Position numbers and translations under genes: made by a program. Positions 43,311-54,322 of a stretch of DNA of 64,000 bases are shown piece after piece; positions within the stretch are counted from its first letter, which is position 1, and each line of letters starts with the position of its first letter. The DNA lies in NCBI GenBank assembly GCA_011037195.1, contig JAAEAF010003086.1, positions 21,630 through 85,629 of the forward strand, given 5' to 3'. The stretch comes from Triatoma infestans (Eukaryota; Arthropoda; Insecta; Hemiptera; Reduviidae). The notes below the pieces were generated by a model. That model ran no database searches and had not been told where the DNA came from. It saw nothing but the letters and a program-made list of their open reading frames with translations.

Positions 43311-44254
43311 ACCTTCTCTTACCTTATCTTCTAGTAAGTGGATATATAGTAATCGTGTCAAATTTTTGATATCGAGTTTTCACCGGAAATATCCCTTTTG
43401 AGGCCCGCTGAGTCTAAAAAAGAGGTTTTTAAAATGGTATATGTGTGTGTATATATACATATTAACAGCATAGCTCAAAAACGAAAAACCGTAGAAAGTT
43501 GAAACTTGATATTCCGTTTAGGTATCACCATGGGATCTGACAGTATGTTATCTGTCAAAATTCCTCCACCGGAGGTACTACTTTACAAGTTGATTTTTTT
43601 ACTTTTTTTGCGATTTTTTCAAGATAGACCCAACGATTTTCTTTAAACTTAATACGTCAACAACATATACAATGAGTACAACTTTTATTTCAAACATTTC
43701 TCCTGAAAAATTCATTTAAGGGTACCTTTGGGGGAGGAGTGAAGTTATGGCTTCCTCCAATGTGCTATTTCAGTTTATTAGACAATAATGTTAATTAAAA
43801 TTAAATATGTCGTTGAAATTCTGAGTTTGAAAATAATCGGATGCGGTTTTACTTGACCGCTTTAATAAATGATTTTTTCACTTTTTCGCGGTTTTCTCAA
43901 AAATGGCTCCAACGATTTTCTTGAAACTTCCTATATAAACTACACATACAAAGATCTTCAACTTTTATTTAAAACATTTCTCTGGGAAAATTCATTTAAG
44001 GGCATTTTTAAGGGAATGGTGGGGTTGTGTTTTTCTCTAAATTGCTATCATAGTTGATTATACAATTCTATCATCCAAACAAAATTAATTCGAAATAAAT
44101 AGATGGCCAAAATTCCGTGTTTTAAGAAACTTTACTGAACAGTATTTTCAGTTTTCGACGAATTTCATTAAATTTGGTATACTAACTATAAAATTTGTCA
44201 ATTATAATTTTGAGGACTGGAGTAAGAGAAAGTTATGTGAGTGTTTCACACCAG
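43311..44254 (+). mobile_element. HINE-like repeat, full length
   Basis: 5' end ACCTTCTCTTACC...TAGTAAGTGG, then ATCGAGTTTTCACCGGAAAT, GGTATCACCATGGGATCTGA, two body units, GGAGTAAGAGAAAGTTATG and the hairpin end TGAGTGTTTCACACCAGAT. The microsatellite is reduced to TGTGTGTGTATATATACAT. T runs flank both ends (TTTTTTTTTT on the left). Confidence 0.85.
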
Positions 44255-44559
44255 ATTTTTTTTTAGATGTTTTTTTGTACAGTAATTTAGAAGAAAAGAA
44301 AAATAAATAAGTTTGGCCAAAAATAGTGCAGCAAATTTTAACATATGGAAATTTAGTTAATACTTTAATAATTGATAAAGGTCGAAGGGAAAATTTTGTT
44401 TAGAAACAGACTTATGCAAGCAAAAGAAATGATTTAATAGGATGATAAAGGTGGATAAGAAAGAGCTAAGAATGCTTCAATATGGTAGATAAACAAGGAT
44501 ATATCTGACGAATTGAAATGGATGGCCGCCCTACCACTAGTTCTTAGAGGGGGGAAATT
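44255..44559. other. no gene recognised
   Basis: AT-rich spacer before the LTR-like segment. Confidence 0.45.
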
Positions 44560-44830
44560 CAAGCCGCATATCTGGGAAGGAGAAATTTAGGGAGTAGAGG
44601 TTAGTCCGCTTATAAAGGGCGCCTGACCCCAATTTGCTTTCTATTCAAACGCCATTCGAACAACCATCAATATTCGATGACCATCATTCTCACACCATCA
44701 CTCTGCCAGTGAGTATGTCACTCTCTTCTTGCAGTGCTTATATTCTCGTATAATGTAAGCAGTGTTCCAGTAAGTCTAACTTATCTCAGCCTAAGTTTTT
44801 TTTCTTCTATCCAACCCCCAAAACATCCAC
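44560..44830 (+). repeat. LTR-like sequence, possibly Ty1/copia
   Basis: Contains a TATA-like CTTATAAAGGGCGCC (44609-44623) and CTTGCAGTGCTTATATTC, then GCAGTGTTCCAGTAAG. This parallels CTTGCAGTTTGTGTGTTC and CAGTGTTCAGC in the LTR-like segment at 6517-6790. It is followed closely by a copia RNase H fragment. Boundaries are not defined. Confidence 0.35.
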
Positions 44831-44844
44831 TACACAAACAAACA

Positions 44845-44957
44845 TCTGGTAAGAGATCAAAGTACACTGAATTGCATTATTTTGAGATTTATGTAATGAG
44901 AGACCGATTGATATAAAAATTGACCGATATCTTAACTAAGCAATTTCTTAGAACAAG
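44845..44957 (+). pseudogene. Ty1/copia RNase H C-terminal scrap
   Basis: SGKRSKYTELHYFEIYVMRD then a stop, and ahead in the other frame TDILTKQFLRTRF. In copia elements the end of RNase H reads (R)SKHIDI-YHFIRD followed, about 15-20 residues later, by ADILTKPL; here the connecting residues are lost. The position beside an LTR-like segment supports it, but the fragment is short. Confidence 0.5.
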
Positions 44958-45331
44958 ATTTAATAATAATAATAATAACGACAATACCCGCAAAACTTTA
45001 GCCGAGAAGAAGCGGAAGTACCAGGATCTAGCGATTGAAATCAAAGAGCTGTATCAGCTGGATGTGGTTAGGGTAATCCCGATTGTCATATCGGCTAATG
45101 GCCTAGTACCTGTTGAGACGGTCAAGAATCTGCATGAGCTCGAGCTGGAACCCTGGTTGTTGGAGAAGGCACAGAAGTCTGTTTTATTGGACACAGCGAG
45201 GCTGGTGAGGAAGTTCCTCAATTTATAACAAAATGAAATGTCTTCAGTGGGTTGGAATTGTTCCCCCCGCTGATGCTGTTTGCAAACGGAAAAAATAAAT
45301 GGGAAAAAAAATAATAATAATAATAATAATA
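44958..45331 (+). pseudogene. LINE C-terminal fragment with (AAT)n tail
   Basis: The open reading gives NTRKTLAEKKRKYQDLAIEI, KELYQLDVVRVIPIVISANG, LVPVETVKNLHELELEPWLL and KAQKSVLLDTARLVRKFLNL, then a stop at about 45226. The K-YQDLA-EIK...V-VIPIVIS-G...KAVLL-T-R-VRKFL pattern is the far C-terminus of a LINE polyprotein group I recognise but cannot name with certainty. A 3' UTR of about 80 bp ends in (AAT)n at 45311-45331. The coding also starts just after an (AAT)n run (44961-44978). Confidence 0.65.
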
Positions 45332-46130
45332 CAGTGAAACCACGATAACAAAGCTGAAGAAGATTAGAAAATATTCGTTATACAACGGTTGGTCTAAGAT
45401 TCGTTTTAACAAGGTAAGTAAGCTTGTTTGTTAACCTCACCATACGAACTCTTCTACTTACCCTGTTATAACGAACGATTTCCACAAGTAAACTAAAACA
45501 CACTATAATGACAAACACTGTAATTTTTATTTAAAAACAGTTAATACAGTTTTTTTCACAATATTAAAAACCTATCTTTAAATTTTAAAATTGTGCCCAA
45601 TATACTCGCGGGAATTTCGAACTATTTAGCGAGGTCTGACTTTTTGTTTGTAGGACTCTCGTCTACATAGTTAATGATTTTTTGTTTTTCTGCGCCAGTT
45701 AAGGAGAACACCTTTTTCGTTTCTCAGCCACAGCAACTTTACATTAAACAACTGTGACAAATATGTATGCACTCTCGCACTTCTCGGATAGGTACCGTAC
45801 AACACCAAACGTTAATTTTTATGACAGGTTTGAACTCCTAGATTGGCTTACAATAAATTCAACTTGTCTGAACCTGTCGAGAATGAATTCTTGTTAGATG
45901 GATTGGTAGGATAGGTTATGTAAAGGTTATAGGTTGACAAAAATCGTTATACAGAGCTAAATTATATTTTCTATTTATGTTCTGCAAAGATTAAAATTTC
46001 GTTATAAAGAGATTTTTAACAAAAGGTATTCGTAATGTAAAGGTATATTTTACATTAACTCTTACGGGCAGTTCTAAGGGATTTCGAAGAATTTGTTAAA
46101 TCGAGGAAATCGTTATATTGAGTGTGATGG
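45332..46130 (-). mobile_element. pogo/Tigger-like DNA transposon remnant
   Basis: The left end is TA followed by CAGTGAAACCACGATAACA, the usual pogo/Tigger terminal pattern, repeated in the interior as variants of TTCGTTATA and GTTATAACGAACG. The right end near 46104-46130 reads AATCGAGGAAATCGTTATAT then TGAGTG, compatible with an eroded inverted terminus. Inside, the minus strand encodes a broken transposase N-terminus. About 0.8 kb is left, versus roughly 2 kb or more for autonomous members. Confidence 0.7.
45570..45740 (-). pseudogene. pogo/Tigger transposase N-terminal HTH, broken
   Basis: Minus strand: AVAEKRKR, a frameshift, then VFSLTGAEKQKIINYVDESP, NKKSDLAK, a TAG stop, and FEIPASILGTILKFKDR. 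The order KRK-(L/F)SL-EK--II--V----KK-D-AK-F-IP-S-L-TILK-KD is the first helix-turn-helix (Psq/CENP-B N-terminal type) of pogo-superfamily transposases, which binds the terminal repeats. The DDE catalytic domain is not present. Confidence 0.7.
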
Positions 46131-46993
46131 ATGCAAGAAACTTAGAAATATATTAATTCATAAATAAATCAAAAATATCAAGTTATGTGACAATTACCTT
46201 GCAAAAAGGTACACGCAGGTATATGGAAACAGTTAACTGGAAAAATTTATTAACCTCGATGGCATTGCACAAATCTTTGCCAGAATGGAACATTTAGCTA
46301 GAAAGTGAGCCAACCCTTAATGTCCTTACTGGCAGGAGATTAGCACAACATACACAGTTCCGATTCTCTCTATAGCCATATAGTATATTGTGATGTACAG
46401 ATGATTTTATAAAATGATTTGTACTTTGAAATGAGTTTTATGGTTATATTTTACAAAATGCTTACAAAAAAAAGAAGGGTAAAATGAGTGTCTTAGCTCT
46501 TAGCTCTTGAAAAAAAACTCTTGATAACTTTTATATTGGCCAACGCTGGGAACAATTTTGAACCATGGATAAGTTTGAAGTATTAAATAAAGAAAATACT
46601 AATACAAGTTGAAGTAAATTTCCATTTATATTGCTAGCAAAATTGAAAAATTTAAAAATAAAATAGATGAGATAAGATCATAGAATTTGTTCAGCTCTTT
46701 AAAAAGAGCGAAGACAGCTTCCAAATAACAAACGTAAATTACTTTCAAGTGATTGATGAGTTACAATCTTTGTGGCCATATTATGTTCGTGAGTTAAAGC
46801 TAAATGGAATGAAGGACATAATCTATTAATGCTATTGCGTATGATTTTTTGCTAAAGAAGCAATACATGGGTTACCTCAGCTCAGTACTCCATGCATTTC
46901 ATCAGAACAGTACACAATACACTTAAACTACATGCACTCTATCCTTTACGGGCAAGGACAAGTACAGTACACAACTGGCGTAAGCCAAGGGAG
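46131..46993. other. AT-rich sequence, nothing recognised
   Basis: No coding or repeat landmarks seen. Confidence 0.5.
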
Positions 46994-47185
46994 GAGGAAG
47001 GGATTAGCTCAGCGGTAGCACGCTGACAAGCGGAGGACCCGCGTTCGAACCCGCGGAGGAGCACGCTGCCCTTATATTTTCTCTTCCTAGGAGCTCACTT
47101 CCGGTGATGGACAGTGTTGTCTGTAGCTAGAGAACACTGCTCGGAGGCCGCAGTGCATAGAGAAGGCTCCGTGGGGCACAATAAA
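46994..47185 (+). mobile_element. tRNA-derived SINE, family 1, diverged
   Basis: GGGATTAGCTCAGCGGTAGC (A box), GGACCCGCGTTCGAACCC (B box), CTTCCTAGGAGC, GTGATGGACAGTGTTGTCTG. The tail AAGGCTCCGTGGGGCACAAT with ATCTTTCAGGAAGTAGTGC resembles the copy at 57812-58016 and differs from the GACGCGCC tail, suggesting a subfamily. Confidence 0.8.
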
Positions 47186-47471
47186 TCTTTCAGGAAGTAG
47201 TGCACATCCCCTTTAAAAAATAATAATATAAATATATGTGTGTGTGTGTGTGTTTGTGTTTGTGGGCGTTTTCTACTTTCAGATGTTATCCGGTTTTCCG
47301 CTTTTTTGTTTCCACTCTGGTTGCCGATTAAATTTCAATTGGTTTTTATTTTTTCCTTTCGTCATGACTTCGGCTATTGAGCCATTCTATGTCGCACAGC
47401 CCAGTACAAATAGCCTACGTTAAGAGTGAGTTGTTCGTTTAGTTGGATATCCAGCGGGCACTTGAGAACAA
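47186..47471. other. TG microsatellite and unassigned sequence
   Basis: (TG)n at about 47236-47265. An open frame of 61 codons reads through it and is not considered real. Confidence 0.45.
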
Positions 47472-47830
47472 TCTCGTACAACTTTTATTTAAAACATTTC
47501 TCTGAGAAAATTCATTTAAGGGCACTTTTAGGGCAGGAGTTGGGTTATGTTTTTCTCTAAAGTGCTATCATAGTTGAGTATACAATTCTATCATCCAAAC
47601 AAACAATCATCTTATTAGAAATTAATAACATATCATTAATTAGAAATAAATGGTTGGCCAAAATTCCGTGTTTCAAGAAAATTAGTAAACCGGAAGTGCG
47701 CTTTTACTGAACAGTTTTTTTCAGTTTTCGACGAATTTCATTAAATTTGGTACACAAACTATAAAATTTGTCAATTATAATTTTGAGAATTGGAGTAAGA
47801 GAAAGTTTTGCGAGTGTTTCACACCAAATT
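47472..47830 (+). mobile_element. HINE-like repeat, 3' half
   Basis: Starts at CGTACAACTTTTATTTAAAA within the second body unit, then GGGCACTTTTAGGGCAGGAG, AAACCGGAAGTGCGCTTTTA, GGAGTAAGAGAAAGTTTTG and the 3' hairpin CGAGTGTTTCACACC. A short tandem duplication (ATCTTATTAGAAATTAATA / ATCATTAATTAGAAATAAAT) lies at about 47608-47650. Confidence 0.8.
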
Positions 47831-47894
47831 TTTGTAAGGGTTATATATCATAAGCTTGCTTCTTGTTATTTTATTGCTGTCATTGTAAAATAAT

Positions 47895-49052
47895 AATCAC
47901 CATCATCATCATCATAATCGTGTCCCTCTTCTACCGCCTTGGCGGTGTGAGTCCCCTTTCATCTTGCACATTTTCCTCCACTCCTCTCTGTCTTCCGCCA
48001 ATGCTCTCATATCCCCCCAAGCAATTCCTCTTTTTCCGCACGCCTCTTTTACACACTCTTCCCACCTGCGTCGTAGTCTACCCCTTCCTCACCGTCCCTC
48101 TACCTGCGCTTCATATGCCATTCTAGCCGCTCTGTCGGAATCCATCCGTAGAACATGCCCGAACCAGCGCAGCCTTTTTCTTCTATTATTTCTTCTGCTG
48201 GCTGTATATCCAAGTTGGATCTTATTATGGCATTACGAACCCTGTCCCTTCTTGTCTTCCCCTCTATCTTCCTCAAATACCTCATCTCATTTACCTGTAT
48301 TCTACTTTTATGCTTCTTGGTCAGGTCCAGGACTCTGATGAGTAAGTGAGTATAAGGAGGAATGTCTGACTGAAAGCTTGGTTTTCTTACACCTCCCTGC
48401 TACTGAGGAAACCCTTCCTGACTGCGCTAAACAACCTACCTGTTCTTTCCATAATTACTTCGTCCATGCATCCTAGATACTTGCTTAGATGCGCACCTAG
48501 ATACTTGAACTTCGTGACCTGTTCTAGCTTTTTTTCTCCTATTTTAACTACCCTCATTATTCGATGCGGCTTCTCCCTATACGCATAACTTTCGTTTTGC
48601 TGGAGCTGATCTCCATTAACTTTTCCCAGCTCCATTCTCAGAACAGCCAAATTGTAAGTGAGGTCTCGGTCATTGTTAGCTAGTACCACCAGGTCATCCG
48701 CAAATGCCAAAAGGGAGTATTTAACTTGATGCAGGTTTCTATAGCCCAAATGAAAGCTGCGCATTTGGGGCTTAGAAGCTCTAATTACCTTGCCCATAAG
48801 GATTACAAAGAATAGCGGGCTCAAACTACAACCCTGCCGAATGCCGTTGTTTGTCTGAAACACTTCTGACATATATTGCATGGTTCTAACAACGTTTCTG
48901 TTCTTCTTAAATAGGCTGCTAACCGCCAAGATAGTGCCCTTGTCAATTCCTTTGTCCTCCAATGCTTCCAATACATCTTCTTTCCTTACCTTTCGAATGC
49001 TTTCCGCATAGTGTAAAATATTGTAAAATAATACAAAGTTTAAAACTTTCAT
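47895..49052 (-). pseudogene. RTE-like LINE reverse transcriptase remnant to 3' end
   Basis: The open part (49052-48387, 221 codons) contains VFQTNNGIRQGCSLSPLFFV, the catalytic FADDLVVLANNDRDL (about residues 116-130), KIGEKKLEQVTKFKYLGAHL and ERTGRLFSAVRKGFLSSREV. After frameshifts the C-terminus continues at 48175-47940: RLRWFGHVLRMDSDRAARMA, GRGRLRRRWEECVKEACGKR and ALAEDREEWRKMCK. The end has stops followed by a GATGATGATGATGGTG-type tail, typical of RTE 3' ends. The RT fingers and endonuclease are missing. The catalytic FADD is intact but the gene is not. Confidence 0.8.
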
Positions 49053-49919
49053 ACATTGGTTTTATTTACAATTCGGAATTCATTTAAGTTAAGATTGTTA
49101 CTTACATTATGATGTAAGATCTCCCTTAACACTGAACACCAATTATAACATACTTTGGAGAAAACAAACTTTACATCAATATTTAATAAAATTAGATTAC
49201 AATAATTAAGAAACCAATAAAAAAATCTACAGCAATGAATGTTAAGTGGATGCGGGTAGAAAAACTTACAAACAATTAGTAAAAATTAACATAGAAAGTT
49301 AGTAGAGCTAACATAGAAATATTAAAAAAAAAAACAACTTGAATATACAAAAAGAAAATTACCTGTTTACAAAGTTCCAAAATATTTTATGGAAATTCTG
49401 AACAAGAAAAACCATTTTCATAATCATCATCACATTTTTGAAGAGAAGAAAAGGGTATTATGAGAAAAGGTATCCAATTTAGATTTTGGTAAGCAGACAC
49501 CCATCTATGGTACAACATTGTAAGCAGAGAAGGGGGAGGGGCTAAAGAAGAATGCTGACACTTACCTTTTGTCTAAGTCATTCAAGATTGATAGCTTGGT
49601 ATAAACTTAACACCAACCGTAAATCCCTTGAGATATTTATCTAAATAACTTATCTCCAGAAACTTATCTACTTAAACTTAATACTATAACACTTTTCCTA
49701 AAATTAAACATTTATAATGTCTTTTCTTGTCAAAAATAAATAATTAATTTAATAGTCAATGAAATTATCAGGTTCGAATTTTTTGAAATAATCACTTTTT
49801 CGAGAAAATTCTAATAATCTCAGAAACCTTCGTATAAAGCTGTCCTTCTTGTTAGCGGATTTTCTAAAAATTCGGAAATCTAGCAATGTTTCTAATGTAC
49901 CTTATTATTATGTAGGTGA
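49053..49919. other. AT-rich sequence, nothing recognised
   Basis: No coding or clear repeat landmark; TTTTTCGAGAAAATTCTAA near 49796 faintly recalls the HINE-like family. Confidence 0.45.
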
Positions 49920-50290
49920 TAATAATACATGAGAACCGTACATTGTAGTAACAAGGTAGGTACTTTACAAGAAAGCTTGATGTTGCTACTTCCCCCCCCC
50001 CCAAATCATTATACCCGGAAAAATGTACCAAAAGTGATAAGTATTCATCTATGCAGTCAGTATACCAAGTTTAAAGAAAATAGATTTTCACCAAAACCTT
50101 GTTATCAGGCGAAAGTGGGTACCTAAACGGAATATCGTCGTTGAGCTTCAAACATTTTTTTGATTTTAAGACATTCAATTCACATAGACCATTTGTTACA
50201 AATATTTCTTTCATACTAAGAGGATCTCAAAACATGTATTTCCGTTGAAAACTCAATTCTCAATTTACAGTTCAAGAAAAAGTAGAACTT
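49920..50290 (-). mobile_element. diverged HINE-like repeat
   Basis: Minus orientation: GTGATAAGTATTCATC, TATACCAAGTTTAAAGAAAA, GGTACCTAAACGGAATATCG, GACCATTTGTTACAAATATT, AAGAGGATCTCAAAACATGT, ATTTCCGTTGAAAACTCAAT. The order matches the 5' half of the family at low identity. Confidence 0.5.
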
Positions 50291-50504
50291 TCTATGAAAT
50301 AAATTAATATAAAATAATAAATTTATATTTATAAAATAATATAATTTAAATTTAATATTTTTAGAACTTGCAATGTTTGTTGGTAATTAAACGAGATATA
50401 GCGTAACAATAATATTTAAGACAAATCTTCAAGGAAAGCATGAAAAAATTCCTTCTAGGATATGTGAACTAATATTTATGGGTTGGTTAATTTATTACTA
50501 TTAG

Positions 50505-50920
50505 TTTGTGCCGATGGTTTTAGTAATCACGCAATGACAGAGATCTTCAATTCAATATTAAAAGGCTACAAGAAAAACTAATGAGTATTAACTCGGTAAA
50601 AACAAAAGCAATGAGAGTAGCCGGGCAGGATAATAAGAATGATACGAATAGAGTACAATTGGCTACTTTCAATATCTGGGAGCGCATTTAAACAAACACA
50701 GTTATATTGATAGAGATAAGTGCAAGAATAGGAATGACAGGCAGTTTATTTAACGCTGTATAGAAGCGTTTCTGAATAGCCAAGTGATAGAACAGAAAAC
50801 AAAAATGGCTGTGTATAAGTCATTTGTTCTTCGCATACTTAACATATACCTCGTAATCATGGGGTCCTGGCTATACATAAATAAACTGATGATATAGGCT
50901 TCAGAAATGAAATACTTTAA
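50505..50920 (+). pseudogene. RTE-like LINE RT fragment, heavily decayed
   Basis: Pieces in order: LVCADGF (eroded YADD), LQEKLMSINSVKTKAMRVAG, GQDNKNDTNRVQL, ARIGMTGSLFNAV, RFLNSQVIEQKTKMAVYKSF and IMGSWLYINK. This is the segment following the RT catalytic motif through the thumb of RTE-like LINEs such as the one at 47895-49052. It carries multiple stops and frameshifts. It is cut off by a TA microsatellite and the fold-back element. Confidence 0.65.
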
Positions 50921-50921
50921 A

Positions 50922-50923
<2 letters not shown>

Positions 50924-50951
<28 letters not shown>
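50924..50951. repeat. (TA)n microsatellite
   Basis: A TA run directly adjoining the left end of the fold-back element; another short TATATATA follows its right end. Confidence 0.85.
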
Positions 50952-50957
<6 letters not shown>

Positions 50958-51802
50958 GTCCCAAGGTATATGGGTAACGACTTTTTCTCGGAAACTAAGA
51001 TAGCTAGAAAAAAAAACTAAAAAATACGTTCCCCGTAGTTTTTTGTTAGAAATCCAAATTTAATTTGCAAATTTGTTTTGGTGTTTCCAGAAGCGAGATA
51101 CAGGCACCAACTTCATTTTTTCAAATGGGGAGGTGTGGTTTTTATTTAAGAAATAGATTCCTCTATTTTTTGTAAGAAAAATTTACTTGAACGGTTTTTT
51201 TTCTTTGAGCGATATTTTACAAGTTATGAATGAAAACATGATTCCTATAAGAAATTTCAAAATGATATTATAACGGTTTTTTTGATTGAATAAGAAGAAA
51301 AGTACTATTTTATTATAAATTTTACTCCTCATTAATTACAGATCTTGCTCGAACTTACCCCCACCATTAGAGATGCATGTGCTCTTTCCTGCCAATTGTA
51401 CCTTACGACCAAAGAAATACATCTCTAATGGTGGAGGCCAATTCGAGCAAGATCTGTAATTAATGAGGAGTAAAATTTATAATAAAATAGTACTTTTCTT
51501 CTTAGTCAATCAAAAAACCGTTATAATATCATTTTGAAATTTCTTATAGGAATCATGTTTTCATCTTAACTTGTAAAATATCGCTCAAAGAAAAAAACCG
51601 TTCTTAAATAAAAACCACACCTCCCCATTTGAAAAAATGAAGTTGGTGCCTGGATCTCGCTTCTCAAAGCACCAAAACAAATTTGCAAATTAAATTTAGA
51701 TTTCTAACAAAAAACTACGGGGACACGTATTTTTTAGTTTTTTTCTAGCTATCTTAGTTTCCGAGAAAAAGTCGTTATCCATATACCTTGGGACATCCTG
51801 TA
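50952..51802. mobile_element. fold-back MITE, arms about 400 bp, AGGGTGTCCC ends
   Basis: Left end TAGGGTGTCCCAAGGTATAT, right end ATATACCTTGGGACATCCTG TA. The arms (50952-51375 and 51420-51802) are inverted copies at very high identity, with a loop of about 44 bp. The left arm has an extra segment of about 42 bp near 51151-51192 missing from the right arm. Both flanks are TATA runs, consistent with insertion at TA. No transposase. The AGGGTGTCCC end is seen in several insect MITEs, but I cannot name the superfamily. Confidence 0.85.
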
Positions 51803-53884
51803 TATATAAGCAAGCCTAGATTAGAAGCGGCCTAGTTCTTAACGTAATCATTAGCTCGAACCTTGACAGAGGAAATAATCTTACATATCCAAAATATGAG
51901 TTCAACAACTTTTTAACAGCAGTTTTGTTTTGCCTCTTTAAATGGAAAACATACCATACTGAGGAGTACTTCAACTATCGGATTAAGTGTTAAAGCATTT
52001 TTTCTTATATAATATACTATTGTTTATAAGTTTCTTTCTGACAAGTACTTAGCCATTTGGCAATAAATTAATTAGAATTGCAAAAAATGTCATTGCTGAA
52101 ATTGTTCCAATATTTTTTTTATTATTTCAACGAATAATATTTTTTTTTTTTTAGTCAGAGAGTATTGTGACAAGTGACAACATTATAAATATAATCTTAA
52201 CCTCCATATAAAGTAAATGGGGAAAAAAAGAATTCTAGAAAAATGATAATTTGATACATTTAGTAAGATACCTTATTTATTGGCTTGAGGCAACAAATTT
52301 CTTATCTGATTTGACTTTTAATCAGGAAAAACATGTTACATTTGATAACCTTTAAATTTCAATATAGAAGCTCTTTGTGAACTTGTAGATTATCCAGAAC
52401 ATAATATCAACCAATAAATGAGAGAGATAGTATTTATTTGAAACTAAATCCTCAATTAATAATAAGGGAAATGAAAATATTCTCTTATATCTAAAGATAA
52501 CCATAAAGAAAGGTAACCAACATGAACCTTTAAAAGAGTAATGGATTAAATACAAATTCAAAATGAATTGTTAAACTCTTATTTTTTCCTTATTGTGGAC
52601 ATTATAACCATCACCATCAACTCTTCTTATTTTTTTTCTTTTGTTTTGCAACTGCTAGTCCTACTTTTATAACATATTAATAAGATATAATGTCTGAAGT
52701 AGACAAATGTATCTAGGCACACATATAAATTGGATATCTACTTCTCATCATAAAGCTGTTTACATGTTAAAGCAGACAGCACATAAATCACCGATAACTT
52801 TTGTTTCATTTCCTACAGGTTTGATGTTATTTTTGTTCATTACAGGTTCTTTGAATTTATTGATCTCCATTACTTTTAAATAAATAACATTTTCTTAAAG
52901 ATTAAACTAGCAATGATGTGACTATTCTGTTCAAAAAGAAAATATTGTTCCTTCATCAAGTAGTATAGTGAAAAAAATCATTAAATAGAAAAGCCCTGTT
53001 TTTCTAAAAAAAAAACAAAAAACAAAAACCTAATTATTGTGTCTCATCATTTTCTATGGCAGAAAAGTAAAGAACCCAAGTGAGATTAAAATTGAATCAT
53101 AATAATCAATATACCTATTAATTTTTTTCTTACCCTAATATTCAGGAAATGTATGAAATTGAATAAAATCATCCCAGTTTTTTTAGATTCAAGTCCTTAA
53201 ACCGGGAATACTCAACATCCCTTTAGATATTTTTTTTTTTTTTTTGCAGATGGGACTAGAAAACTAACTTTTACATTTCTTACCTTTTGTAGGGACGAAA
53301 AATAAGCTTAATATGACTTAGCAATAAAATATTATTTCAATTTTATACTTCAAGTTTTTCTTTTTAATTGGCATGAAGAAACAACAATGTATTTTTATTT
53401 AGCCCCAAAAAAAATCTTGTAAAATACTCCCAGGACTTTTTTTCTGACTACATAGTTATAAAACTGGCAAATTCTGACTACATAATTATAAAACTGACAA
53501 ATTTTTGTCAATCTTGAAATTTTTACTCACTTTATTAACTATGTAGATTATGGGAACCACACATTTTACTTGATGATTCTTTGGACATTAAGATTTTCCT
53601 GAATTGGACAACTTTAGCCCCAGCATTTCTATCATTCTCCCCAAAAAATTGGAATTTAGAGTTAAACCTAATTTTATAGTTCTCCAAAAATTATTTTTTC
53701 AGAAAAATCCTTCATATCAAACTTGACAGTTTATATATATGTGCAGTTAGCATTCATTTATGAGAAAATCGAATAGAAATGAAAAAAAACACATTCAGTA
53801 AATGGTGGCATTTTTGCTTGACTATTTCGATTGAAACCTTCAAATAGGATGATCGAATGATAGGTTTTTGTCCATGTAGCAGTC
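51803..53884. other. AT-rich sequence, nothing recognised
   Basis: A near-duplicate TCTGACTACATA(G/A)TTATAAAACTG occurs at 53444-53466 and 53473-53495. Weak HINE-like words are possible at 53400-53800 but not alignable by eye. A minus-strand open frame at 53754-53945 has no motif. Confidence 0.45.
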
Positions 53885-54036
53885 CCAAACCGTCAGAAGC
53901 AAGTGCACTGAGAGTGCTGTTCGCGCAGAGATTTCTCAAACTCAAACCGTTTCCAACTCACTCAGGAGTAATGTGTTCGTGCTGTTTTTCAAACCGTCAG
54001 CAAACCGTTTGAGCAGTTACAGCTCAAAGCGACAAC
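53885..54036. repeat. cluster of AAACCGT words
   Basis: CAAACCGTCAG (53886), CAAACCGTTTCC (53944), CAAACCGTCAGC (53991), AAACCGTTTG (54003) and CAACCGTTTCC (54032) occur within 150 bp, and again GCAAACCGTCAGCG near 54801. It could be subterminal transposase-binding repeats of an unidentified DNA transposon. Confidence 0.4.
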
Positions 54037-54322
54037 CGTTTCCAGGGAAAAAACACCAAATAATTTTAGTGTGTTTTTATTTTAAAACCGACATTTCAGG
54101 AAACATTGTTTGCTCTCTATAAAGAAAAATTATACAAATAAAAATATAACTAGTAAAAACAAATGAACAATAAAAATAATTAAGTAACTAAATATAATAA
54201 CAAAGTAATATATAAAGATAAATAATGTAGAAAATTGCAGCAAGGTTACTAACCGTGCCGAAACGTCGGGTTTTAAATAAAAACACACTAAAATTATTTG
54301 GTGTTTTTCCCTGGAAACTTCC
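54037..54322. mobile_element. small inverted-repeat element, arms about 62 bp
   Basis: TTTCCAGGGAAAAAACACC through TTTTAAAACCGACATTT (54037-54099) is the inverse of AAACGTCGGGTTTTAAATAA through CCCTGGAAAC (54261-54322). The spacer is AT-rich and about 160 bp. The inner end GTGCCGAAACGTCGGG contains the GAAACG word found at the ends of the fold-back at 24601-25294. Confidence 0.65.

Noticed and set aside
47964..48349. Plus-strand open frames of 64 to 124 codons
   Set aside because: They are the antisense shadow of the RTE-like LINE C-terminus (RLRWFGHVLRMDSDRAARMA) on the minus strand.
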